Below are positions 56,436 to 64,000 of a stretch of DNA of 64,000 nucleotides, one piece after another. Under the pieces are notes generated by a model. That model saw only the letters and a program-made list of their open reading frames with translations. It searched no databases and was not told the DNA's origin. The position numbers were made by a program, and so were the translations under genes. Origin of the DNA: Novosphingobium arvoryzae (GTDB lineage Bacteria > Pseudomonadota > Alphaproteobacteria > Sphingomonadales > Sphingomonadaceae); assembly GCF_014652615.1 (NCBI RefSeq), contig NZ_BMZD01000001.1:269962-333961 (forward strand). Direction: 5' to 3'. Position 1 is the stretch's first letter; each line of letters opens with the position of its first letter.

Positions 56436-58994
56436 TCAGCCGATCAGGCGCTTGCTCCAAAGCGGTTTGAGCCGTTCCAGCAGCACGAGCTGGCCGATCC
56501 CCAACAGCGCGACCATGCCGGCTTCCGCCGCGGAAATGCGCGCAAAGCCGAACAGGTCTGCAATCGGGGGGATGAACTGCGTTGCCAGCATGATCACGGC
56601 CACCACGCCCATGACGATGGCCAGCGCCGGATTGGCCCGCCCCAGTGCCGCCGCGAGCGATGCGCTGTAGCGGCGGTTGACCAGGATCAGGCCCGCGATG
56701 ACGGCGACCAGCGCGAGGAACACGGCCGCGCGCAGCTGTTCCGCAGCGATCCCGGATTGCCACAAGAGCCACGCCAGCCCCCCCGTCAGGGCGAGGGCGA
56801 TGCCGCCCTGAACCGCCGACCAACCCACCAGCGAGCGCGAGAACAGCGGCGTATCCGGCGCACGCGGTGGCCGCGCCATGACATCGCGTTCGTCCTCCTC
56901 GGCCTCGAACACCAGCGAGCAGACCGGGTCGATGATCATTTCCAGCAGGGCGATGTGGATCGGCCCCAGCAGCAGCGGCATCCCGGTCAGCAGCGGCAGC
57001 AGCGCCAGACCGGCAATGGGGATGTGCACGGCGACGATGAAGCCCATCGCCTTGCGCAAGTTGTCATAGATGCGCCGGCCCATGCGCACCGCCTTGACGA
57101 TCGAGCCGAAGTCATCGTCAAGCAGGACGATGGCGGACGCCTCGCGCGCGACATCGGTGCCGCGCCCGCCCATCGCCACGCCGATGTGCGCCGCCTTCAG
57201 CGATGGCGCATCGTTCACGCCGTCGCCGGTCATCGCCACGATCTCGCCCGCCTGCTTCAGCGCCTCGACCAGCCGCAGCTTCTGCTCCGGCATGATCCGC
57301 GCGCAGACGCCGATGGTGCCGATCCGCTGGCGCAGCGCATCGTCGGACAGCGCGGCCAGCTCCTCCCCGGTCAGCACGTCATCCGCGTCGATCCCGGCGG
57401 CGCGGGCAATGGCGCGGGCGGTTTGCGGGTAATCGCCGGTGATCATGACGATGCGGATGCCCGCCGCCCGGCATTGCCGCACTGCTTCGGGAACGGATGC
57501 GCGCAGCGGGTCGGCCAGTCCGACCAGCCCGCGAAAGGTAAAGGCAAAGTCGTGCTGTGAAGGCGGCAGGTCTGCCGCCGGCCAGCGGGCATCGGCCACG
57601 CCCAGCACCCGCAGGCCCTGCTCGGCCATGGTATCGACCGCCGCCTTCAGCCGGGCCCGTTCGCTGTCGGGCAGGTGGCACAGATCGGCAATGGCTTCGG
57701 GCGCGCCCTTGGTGGCGATCACCCGCTCCTCCGCTCCGCCGGGATTGCTCCAGGCGTGCGACATGGCCAGCAGCGCCGGGTCCAGCGGATAGTGCCGGTC
57801 AAGCGTCCAGCCCGCATCCTGCCGCGCCCTGACTGTGGCCGGGGCCAGCGCGTCGCCCAGCTCGTGAAAGGCCGTTTCCATGGGATCGACCGGCTGCTGC
57901 GCGCTGGCCAGGATGCCGCATTCGGCCAGCAGGTGGAAATCCTCGGCCAGCAGCTCGGCAGCCTGGGCGTCGGGGTCAAAGCTGCGGCCATCGGGCAGCC
58001 ACAGCTGCGCGATCCGCATCCGGTTCTGGGTCAGTGTGCCGGTCTTGTCGGTGCACAGCGTCGTCGCCGCGCCCAGCGTCTCGATCGCCGCCGCGCGGCG
58101 GGTCAGCACGCGGCTGCGCGACATGCGCATCGCCCCCATGGCCATGAAGATGGTCAGCACCACCGGAAACTCCTCCGGCAGCATCGACATTCCCAGCGCG
58201 ATTCCCGCCAGCGCCGCTTCCAGCCACGAACCGCGCAGCAGGCCATACAGCAGCACGACCAGCGCACTGGCCGCCAGCCCCGCCGCGGCAAACCCCACGA
58301 CCAGTCGACGTGTCTGGATCCGCAGGCGCGGGGCTTCGGTTTCCAGCGTGGCCAGCACGCGTCCGATCTGTCCGATCTCGCTGGCCGGTCCGGTGGCAGT
58401 GACCACGCACAGTCCCGATCCGCGCACCACCAGCGAACCGGAATAGACGAATGGCAGGTCATCGCCGCCGGGGCGGGCCGCGGCCACGGGCGCAGCCGGA
58501 TCGCAAGCGGTCTTGCGCACAGGAACGGATTCGCCGGTCAGCAGGGATTCGTCCAGCATCAGGCCGTCCCCGCGCACGATCCGGCCATCGGCTGGCACGC
58601 GGTCGCCCTCGGCCAGTACGATCAGGTCGTCCGGCACCACTTCGCGCCCGGCAATGCGCTTGCGCACCCCGTCACGAATGACCAGCGCGCGCGGGCTGGT
58701 CAGGTCGCGCAAGGCTTCAAGCGCGCGCTCGGTCCGGGTTTCCTGGATGATGGTGATCAGGATCGACAGCCCGGCGAAGGCGATCAGGATCAGCGCCTCG
58801 CCCCGGTCGCCCAGCGCCAGATAGATCGCGCCCGCGCCCAGCAGCATTGCCAGCATCGGTTCGCGCAGCACGTCCGCGACGATCCGGGCGATGGTGCGCT
58901 GACCGGTCCGGGGCAGCTCGTTCGGGCCGTGCGTCTGCAGGCGCAGTTCGGCTTCCGCATCGCTCAGGCCGGTCAGCAGCGGGGAGGATGCCAT
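56436..58994 (-). CDS. P-type cation-transporting ATPase
   Basis: An 852-residue P2-type ATPase. It has an N-terminal cation ATPase domain (1-70), TGES at 153-156 (actuator), Asp316 in CTDKTGTLT (phosphorylation site), the hinge TGDGVNDAPSLKAAHIGVAM, and about ten membrane segments. The ion-site motif in helix 4 is PEEFP (273-277), not the PEGLP of typical calcium pumps, so the transported ion is uncertain (calcium, manganese or another). It starts seven bases after the PfkB-type kinase gene, forming a two-gene operon. Confidence 0.9.
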   Translation of the reverse strand: MASSPLLTGLSDAEAELRLQTHGPNELPRTGQRTIARIVADVLREPMLAMLLGAGAIYLALGDRGEALILIAFAGLSILITIIQETRTERALEALRDLTSPRALVIRDGVRKRIAGREVVPDDLIVLAEGDRVPADGRIVRGDGLMLDESLLTGESVPVRKTACDPAAPVAAARPGGDDLPFVYSGSLVVRGSGLCVVTATGPASEIGQIGRVLATLETEAPRLRIQTRRLVVGFAAAGLAASALVVLLYGLLRGSWLEAALAGIALGMSMLPEEFPVVLTIFMAMGAMRMSRSRVLTRRAAAIETLGAATTLCTDKTGTLTQNRMRIAQLWLPDGRSFDPDAQAAELLAEDFHLLAECGILASAQQPVDPMETAFHELGDALAPATVRARQDAGWTLDRHYPLDPALLAMSHAWSNPGGAEERVIATKGAPEAIADLCHLPDSERARLKAAVDTMAEQGLRVLGVADARWPAADLPPSQHDFAFTFRGLVGLADPLRASVPEAVRQCRAAGIRIVMITGDYPQTARAIARAAGIDADDVLTGEELAALSDDALRQRIGTIGVCARIMPEQKLRLVEALKQAGEIVAMTGDGVNDAPSLKAAHIGVAMGGRGTDVAREASAIVLLDDDFGSIVKAVRMGRRIYDNLRKAMGFIVAVHIPIAGLALLPLLTGMPLLLGPIHIALLEMIIDPVCSLVFEAEEDERDVMARPPRAPDTPLFSRSLVGWSAVQGGIALALTGGLAWLLWQSGIAAEQLRAAVFLALVAVIAGLILVNRRYSASLAAALGRANPALAIVMGVVAVIMLATQFIPPIADLFGFARISAAEAGMVALLGIGQLVLLERLKPLWSKRLIG

Positions 58995-59001
58995 GCCCGG
59001 T

Positions 59002-59925
59002 TCAGATCATCGCGCGCAGGCGGCGGATGTCCGCGGGGTGGGCCAGGCCGGTGCCCGGCGCCAGCACCGCCGCCGCACCGGCGGCAAGGCCCAGTTTCGC
59101 GGCTTCCTCCACCGTATCCCCCTGCGACAGCGCAAAGATCATCGCGCCCAGAAAGCTGTCCCCGGCCCCGACCGCGCTGGCTGCTTGGATGGGGATGGCC
59201 GGCAATCGCAGGACCTGCTCCGCGCTGGCCACCAGCGCGCCATGGTGGCCCATGGTCACGGCCACGATCTCGGCCAGGCCCTGCGCCACGATCCCGCGTG
59301 CCGCGGCGGCAATCGCGGTATCGTCGGGCAGGTCATGGCCGATGAAGTGGCTCAGTTCGCCCAGGCTTGGCTTGACCAGATGAACTCCGCCCGCCGCCAG
59401 CGCGGCATTCAGCCCCCGCCCGGAACTGTCGAGCACGAAACGCGCCCCGCGCGCATCGGCAATCCGGGCCGCGCGGACGTAGAAATCGTTGGGCACGCCG
59501 GGGGGCAGGGATCCGCTCGCCACCAGGTAGCGGCAATTTATCTCGCCCAGCCGCTCCAGGCATGCCCGCCACTCGCTTTCCTGCACGGTGGGGCCGGGGG
59601 GAATGATGCGGTATTCCTTGCCGGTTTCCAGTTCCAGCGCGGCCACGGCGATCCGGGTGTCGCCGGCGATCCGGGTCGGTACGCGCACCAGTTGGTGCTG
59701 GTCCAGCAGCCCGTCGAGCGCGATCCCGGTGGCCCCGCCCGACAGGTAATGGCACCGCGCCGATCCCCCCAGCCGCACCAGCACCCGCGCCACGTTGATG
59801 CCGCCGCCGCCGGGATCGTAATGTTCGGCCTGGGCGCGCATCTTGTGCGTGTGGGCCATGCGCTCGACCACATAGGACGTGTCGATCGTGGGGTTCAGCG
59901 TCAGCGAAGCGATCGTTTCCTGCAT
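59002..59925 (-). CDS. PfkB-family sugar kinase (1-phosphofructokinase/6-phosphofructokinase II-like)
   Basis: A 307-residue ribokinase-fold kinase. NPTIDTSY (11-18), the substrate loop GGGGINVARVL and the C-terminal GAGDSFLGAM with catalytic Asp256 are those of the phosphofructokinase branch (PfkB, FruK, LacC). It would phosphorylate fructose-6-phosphate or fructose-1-phosphate with ATP. No PTS or other sugar genes are near, which favours the PfkB role. A GGAAGGG lies just before the ATG. It is the first gene of the operon with the P-type ATPase and is divergent from tamA. Confidence 0.85.
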   Translation of the reverse strand: MQETIASLTLNPTIDTSYVVERMAHTHKMRAQAEHYDPGGGGINVARVLVRLGGSARCHYLSGGATGIALDGLLDQHQLVRVPTRIAGDTRIAVAALELETGKEYRIIPPGPTVQESEWRACLERLGEINCRYLVASGSLPPGVPNDFYVRAARIADARGARFVLDSSGRGLNAALAAGGVHLVKPSLGELSHFIGHDLPDDTAIAAAARGIVAQGLAEIVAVTMGHHGALVASAEQVLRLPAIPIQAASAVGAGDSFLGAMIFALSQGDTVEEAAKLGLAAGAAAVLAPGTGLAHPADIRRLRAMI

Positions 59926-59945
59926 GCGCCCTTCCGCGGGATAGA

Positions 59946-59959
59946 CCGGTCCCGACCGG
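59946..59959. promoter_or_regulatory. Palindrome upstream of the PfkB-type gene
   Basis: CCGGTC-CC-GACCGG, a perfect 14-base inverted repeat, lies 21 bases upstream of the kinase start in the 156-base gap shared with tamA. It could be an operator or a hairpin in the kinase mRNA leader. No FNR-type TTGAT-N4-ATCAA box was found in the gap. Confidence 0.25.
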
Positions 59960-60081
59960 CGAAATCACCGCGTCGCACAGTGACCCAGCCCCGCCAGAAG
60001 CGCAATCCCGGTGCGCGGGTTCGGTTTGCGGTCGATGGCGGCTATGGTTGGCGAACACTGGAGTGATTCGCTGAATTCCTG

Positions 60082-62235
60082 ATGGCTTGCCCGACCGATC
60101 ATTCCAGCCCCCGGCGGTTTGCCCGGTCCCCCGCGATGCTGGCTCTGGCGGCCGCGCTGCCGCTGTGGTCCATGCCGGTTCTGGCGCAAGCAACCCCGCC
60201 CACGGCAGAGCCGGTCATTCCGGACCCGGAGTTCGATGCGGCGATCCCGCCGCTCGGCCCGGACGATGACCCGGAACTTGGCGCGCCGCTGGAATCGGTC
60301 GAAGCCTTCGAACGCCGCGTGGCCGCTCCGCCGCCGGACCAGCCAGAGGCTGCGGCTGCGATCCCGCCCGGACAGGACGCAGAGCTGGCCGCACCATTGC
60401 CGCCGCTGGATCAGGCGAGCGAACAGTCTCTGATGCTGGCGCAGGAGGCAGCGGCCGACCCGGTTCCGGGCGAACCTGGCGACGTGACCGTCGCGTATCA
60501 GGTGCAGCTGGACGGGCTGGAAATCGCCGACCGCGAAACGGATGCGGATCTGCTGGCATCGTTCAACGCGCTGTCGGCGCTGCGCAAGGGCAAGGGCCGG
60601 GCCGGCAATCTGGCGATGATCCGCGCCCGTCTGGCCGAGGACAGCCAGTTGCTGCAGACCATTCTGACGGCGCAGGGATGGTATGCGCCTAACATCCGCA
60701 GCCGCCTGGTGCTTGCCGCCGAAGCGACGGGCGCCGCGCCCATTGCCACGCTGTCGGTCGAACCCGGCCGGCGGTTTGCCTTTTCCGACATCGTCATCAC
60801 TGCGGGGCCGACTGATCCGCCGGGCCTGATCCGGGATAACCTGGGGCTGCGCACGGGTGATCCGATCCTGGCCGAGCAGGTCCTCGCGGCCGAAGCGCAA
60901 GTGGCGGTTGCCCTGCCGGAAAACGGCTATCCCTTCGCGCAAGTGGGTGAACGCGACATCGTGCTGGACCGCGAAGCCGGCACGGGCAGCTATACCCTGC
61001 CGGTCACGACCGGGCCGCGCGGGCGGTTTGCCGATTTTGCCACCACCGGTCGGCAGGCATTTGGCGCCGAGCACATCAGGGTGCTGTCACGCTTTCGCCA
61101 GGGGGAACTCTACGACAGCCGCAAGGTCGATGACCTGCGCAAGGCGCTGGTCGCCACCGGCCTGTTCAGCGCCGTGGCGGTGGAGCCGCAGCGCGGCGGC
61201 GCGCCGGCGGGCGACGGGACCGAGCCCGTCACGCTGCTGGTCCAGCAGGAAGCGGGGCCGCCGCGCACCATTGCCGGGACGGTGGGCTATGCTGCCGGCC
61301 AGGGCCTGACCGCCAAGGCCAGCTGGACTCACCGCAACCTGTTTCCGCCCGAGGGAGCCGTGATCGCACAGGCGGCACTGGGCACGCAGGAGCAGAGCCT
61401 TGGCGCGACATTTCGCCGGGCCAATGCCGGTCAGCGCGATCGCACGATCGAGTTCGCGGCCGAGGCGTTTCGCAGCGATTACGAGGCCTACAGTGCCTAT
61501 ACTGGGCGGCTGGCGGCGCGGATCAGCCGGGATTCGACCCCGCTGTGGCAGAAGCGGCTGACGTATTCTCTGGGCGTCGAGGTGCTGGCGACCGGCGAAA
61601 CCGATTACGATGCGGCAACCCGGACGCGTCCACGCCAGACCTATTATGTCGCAGCGGGCAGCGCGCAGCTGGGTTTTGACACCACCGACAGCCTTCTGAA
61701 CCCCACCGCTGGCTATCGGCTGACCACCCTGATCCAGCCCGAAGCGACCCTGAACCAGGGGTTCAATTCCTATGCCCGCGCCCGGATCGAGGCATCGGCC
61801 TATCAGCAGGTGGGCAAGGCGCTGGTGCTGGCCGGGCGGGTCCGGATCGGGACGATCCAGGGGGCGGAGCTGGCGGATATCGCGCCGTCGCGCCGGCTTT
61901 ATGCGGGCGGTGGCGGGTCGGTGCGCGGGTTCGCGTTTCAATCGCTGGGAGAGCAGGCCCCTGATGGGCGTCCGGTCGGCGGGCGCAGCCTGGCCGAAGG
62001 ATCGCTGGAAGCGCGGTATCGCGTTGGCGACTATGGACTGGTGGCGTTCATCGATGCCGGGCAGGCCTGGCGCGAAACCACGCCGCAATTCAATGATCTG
62101 CGCTATGGCGTGGGGATTGGCGGGCGGTTCTACACCAATTTCGGCCCGGTCCGGCTCGACGTCGCCACGCCGCTGGCGCGCAGGCCGGGTGAAGCCCTGA
62201 TCAACGTTTATGTCTCGATCGGGCAGGCGTTCTGA
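60082..62235 (+). CDS. tamA: TamA-like outer membrane protein (Omp85 family)
   Basis: A 717-residue Omp85-family protein. A signal peptide (hydrophobic LALAAALPLWSMPVLAQ) is followed by an acidic proline-rich linker to about residue 130, POTRA domains (about 130-385) and a C-terminal 16-strand barrel. The barrel carries the lid-loop motif GGGGSVRGF and ends in an aromatic residue (VSIGQAF), as needed for outer-membrane insertion. With TamB it forms the translocation and assembly module linking the two membranes. The ATG at 60082 has no clear Shine-Dalgarno; 60136 is an alternative. The following tamB-like gene overlaps its stop by one base. Confidence 0.9.
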   Translation: MACPTDHSSPRRFARSPAMLALAAALPLWSMPVLAQATPPTAEPVIPDPEFDAAIPPLGPDDDPELGAPLESVEAFERRVAAPPPDQPEAAAAIPPGQDAELAAPLPPLDQASEQSLMLAQEAAADPVPGEPGDVTVAYQVQLDGLEIADRETDADLLASFNALSALRKGKGRAGNLAMIRARLAEDSQLLQTILTAQGWYAPNIRSRLVLAAEATGAAPIATLSVEPGRRFAFSDIVITAGPTDPPGLIRDNLGLRTGDPILAEQVLAAEAQVAVALPENGYPFAQVGERDIVLDREAGTGSYTLPVTTGPRGRFADFATTGRQAFGAEHIRVLSRFRQGELYDSRKVDDLRKALVATGLFSAVAVEPQRGGAPAGDGTEPVTLLVQQEAGPPRTIAGTVGYAAGQGLTAKASWTHRNLFPPEGAVIAQAALGTQEQSLGATFRRANAGQRDRTIEFAAEAFRSDYEAYSAYTGRLAARISRDSTPLWQKRLTYSLGVEVLATGETDYDAATRTRPRQTYYVAAGSAQLGFDTTDSLLNPTAGYRLTTLIQPEATLNQGFNSYARARIEASAYQQVGKALVLAGRVRIGTIQGAELADIAPSRRLYAGGGGSVRGFAFQSLGEQAPDGRPVGGRSLAEGSLEARYRVGDYGLVAFIDAGQAWRETTPQFNDLRYGVGIGGRFYTNFGPVRLDVATPLARRPGEALINVYVSIGQAF

Positions 62236-64000
62236 TGGACAGTGCGGCTCCACCCGCAGCGGACACCGCCCAGCCCCGGCGTCCGCGCTGGCGTCCGCTG
62301 CGGATCGCCGCGCTTGCGCTGCTGGGTGCGGGATTGCTGCTGGCGCTCTTGGTCGCGGCGCTGGATACCGCACCCGGCCACCGGCTGGTCGCGCGGCAAC
62401 TGTCCGGCCAGACCCTTGCAAGCGGGCTGCGTATCTCGGTGGGGCGGATCGAGGGATCGCTCTATGGCGCGCTGACCCTGCACGATCTGGCGCTGCGCGA
62501 TGGCCGGGGAACGGTGCTCTCCGCACCGCGCCTCGCGCTTGATTGGCGGCCCTTGGCCTATCTGCGCGGCCATATCGACATTCGCAGCATCAGCGCGGGG
62601 GAAGTGGTCCTGCACCGCATCCCGGAGCTGACGCCAGGCGGGCCGGACGAGGGGCCGTTGCTGCCCGATCTGGATATCGACATCGCCGCGTTGCGGATCG
62701 ACCGGCTGATCGCGCAGCCGGCCGTGGCGGGAAAGCAGCGCGTGCTGACCTTGCGCGGCAGCGCCCATATCGCCGACGGGCGCGCGCAGATTCGCACCCG
62801 CGCGGTGACCGTGGGCGGCGACGGAGGCGCAGGCGGCGACAGTCTGGCGCTGACGCTGGATGCCCGCCCGGCTGAGCGCCAGCTGGCACTGGACCTGGCG
62901 CTGCACGCTCCGGCAGACGGAGTGATTGCCGCGCTGTCTGGCTTTGATCGCGCGCTGGTGGTGACTGCCGGGGGGCGGGGCGACTGGATGCAATGGAATG
63001 GCACCGTGGGTGCCAGTCTGGGCGGACAGGAACTGGCCAGACTGGCGCTCACCGCGCGCGATGGCACGTTTGCCGTGAATGGTCCGACCTGGCCGGGGCA
63101 GATCTGGCGAGACGTTGCCGGGCTGCAGCCGGCGACAGTCGCCAAGGTGGATCTCTCGGCCCGGTTGAGCCAGCGCCGCGCCGCCGTTTCGGGCGTGATT
63201 TCGGGGCGGGACTTCCGCCTTGTCCCGAACGGGCTGATCGACCTTGGCGCCAATCGGTTCGAGCGGTTCGGGCTTGGTCTGGTGCTGCCCGGTCCGGTGC
63301 CTCTGGCTGGAAGCGTCACGGGCGCGGGGCTGAAAGCCGATCTGGTGGCGGACGGCGCCCTTGCCGGGCCGGAAATCGTCTATCGGCTGGACGCGCGCAG
63401 CCTGACGGTGGGCGGGATTGCCATGACCGGGATCGCCGCGCGCGGCACCGCGCGGGGCGGGCGGGACCAGTGGCTGATCCCCGTCACGGCGCAAGTGCGG
63501 CAGATCACCGGGCTGGACGCGGTGGCCGGGGGCCAGTTGACCAATATCACGGTGACGGGTGATCTGGCGGCCCGCTGGCCCCGGATCGTGGCGGACAATC
63601 TGCGGGTCCGCTCGGACCGGATCGATGCCGGGGTCATCCTGGCCGCCGATTTCGCCAAGGGGCGCGTTTCCGGCGCGGTCGATGGCCGGATCGATCGCTA
63701 CAATCTTGCCAGTGTCGGTACCTTCAGCATTCAGACCCGGCTGGACATGCAGCAGGCGGGGCCGGGGTTTGCGGTGGATGGCGCCGTCCGGGCGCGTTCC
63801 ACCAGCCTCGCCAGCGATGCGCTGCGGTCCTATTTTGGCGGCAACCTCGTCGCATCGGCGCAGGTCGGATACGGCGCGGACGGGGTCGCGCGGCTGGCCG
63901 GTTTGCGGCTGGTTGCGCCAGAGCTGCGGATCACCGGCGGGCAGGGGGCATGGTTCCCGGATGGCCGGATCGCGCTCGATGCGGCGGGGACTTCGCCGCG
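62235..64000 (+). CDS. tamB: TamB-like translocation/assembly module protein (partial, C-terminus outside window)
   Basis: The first ~588 residues of a large AsmA/TamB-type protein. It begins with a short basic cytoplasmic part (RRPRWRPLR), a membrane anchor (IAALALLGAGLLLALLVAAL) and the typical TPGHR-like APGHRLVARQL. Then comes GLRISVGRIEGSLYGALTL, the conserved TamB N-terminal pattern, and long beta-rich repeats. The DUF490 domain lies beyond the window. Its ATG overlaps the tamA stop (TGATG). TamB bridges the periplasm and takes part in outer-membrane protein and lipid transport. Confidence 0.9.
   Translation, partial: MDSAAPPAADTAQPRRPRWRPLRIAALALLGAGLLLALLVAALDTAPGHRLVARQLSGQTLASGLRISVGRIEGSLYGALTLHDLALRDGRGTVLSAPRLALDWRPLAYLRGHIDIRSISAGEVVLHRIPELTPGGPDEGPLLPDLDIDIAALRIDRLIAQPAVAGKQRVLTLRGSAHIADGRAQIRTRAVTVGGDGGAGGDSLALTLDARPAERQLALDLALHAPADGVIAALSGFDRALVVTAGGRGDWMQWNGTVGASLGGQELARLALTARDGTFAVNGPTWPGQIWRDVAGLQPATVAKVDLSARLSQRRAAVSGVISGRDFRLVPNGLIDLGANRFERFGLGLVLPGPVPLAGSVTGAGLKADLVADGALAGPEIVYRLDARSLTVGGIAMTGIAARGTARGGRDQWLIPVTAQVRQITGLDAVAGGQLTNITVTGDLAARWPRIVADNLRVRSDRIDAGVILAADFAKGRVSGAVDGRIDRYNLASVGTFSIQTRLDMQQAGPGFAVDGAVRARSTSLASDALRSYFGGNLVASAQVGYGADGVARLAGLRLVAPELRITGGQGAWFPDGRIALDAAGTSP

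Overview
This window is high-GC, tightly packed bacterial chromosome. Gene content points to an alphaproteobacterium, most likely of the order Sphingomonadales: a very large NAD-dependent glutamate dehydrogenase, one bifunctional RelA/SpoT enzyme, oxygen-dependent HemF, PdeM, and a TamA/TamB pair. This assignment rests on gene content and protein style, not on a database search. I see no rRNA, tRNA, insertion sequence, CRISPR array or prophage. No gap between genes exceeds about 230 bases. Many long reading frames antisense to real genes exist and are treated as GC-driven shadows.

Layout. 1-6.8 kb (minus strand): NAD-glutamate dehydrogenase (C-terminus cut off by the window edge), a flavin monooxygenase-like protein, a TPR protein and an alpha/beta hydrolase. 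6.9-11.3 kb (plus): a Tat-exported PhoD-like phosphatase, thrS and a TauE-type permease. 11.3-24.8 kb (minus): an eleven-gene CoA-ester and hydroxy-acid catabolic cluster. 25.0-28.6 kb (plus): a trypsin-like serine protease autotransporter ending at a strong hairpin terminator. 28.6-39.5 kb (minus): a complete glycogen operon, glgP-glgB-glgC-glgA-pgm-glgX. 39.7-43.9 kb: a serine hydrolase, an SLC13-type transporter, infC and pdeM. 43.9-47.5 kb (plus): hemF, rsh, trmL. 47.4-52.1 kb: an AraC-type regulator divergent from a four-gene operon (carboxymuconolactone decarboxylase-like protein, beta-keto acid cleavage enzyme, short-chain dehydrogenase, MFS transporter). 52.1-56.3 kb (minus): a three-part ABC exporter (ATPase, FtsX-type permease, HlyD-type adaptor). 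56.4-59.9 kb (minus): a PfkB sugar kinase with a P-type cation ATPase. 60.1 kb to the end (plus): tamA and the start of tamB.

How the genes work together. The most striking region is 11.5-24.8 kb. It encodes relatives of (2S)-methylsuccinyl-CoA dehydrogenase, mesaconyl-CoA C1-C4 CoA transferase, mesaconyl-C4-CoA hydratase and a citramalyl-CoA lyase-type enzyme. Together these would convert methylsuccinyl-CoA to mesaconyl-C1-CoA, mesaconyl-C4-CoA, citramalyl-CoA and finally acetyl-CoA plus pyruvate. The last three steps are known from the 3-hydroxypropionate bicycle, here embedded in what looks like a heterotroph's catabolic operon. The same strand carries an FMN L-2-hydroxy-acid dehydrogenase, a D-2-hydroxyglutarate dehydrogenase-like flavoprotein and a thiamine diphosphate enzyme. 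This would suit oxidation of both enantiomers of a 2-hydroxy acid followed by 2-oxo acid decarboxylation or ligation. The substrate is not evident.

A second candidate catabolic unit is the beta-keto acid cleavage operon at 48.5-52.1 kb, whose substrate is also unknown. The glycogen operon holds all enzymes from glucose-1-phosphate to branched glycogen and back, several joined by 1- or 4-base start/stop overlaps.
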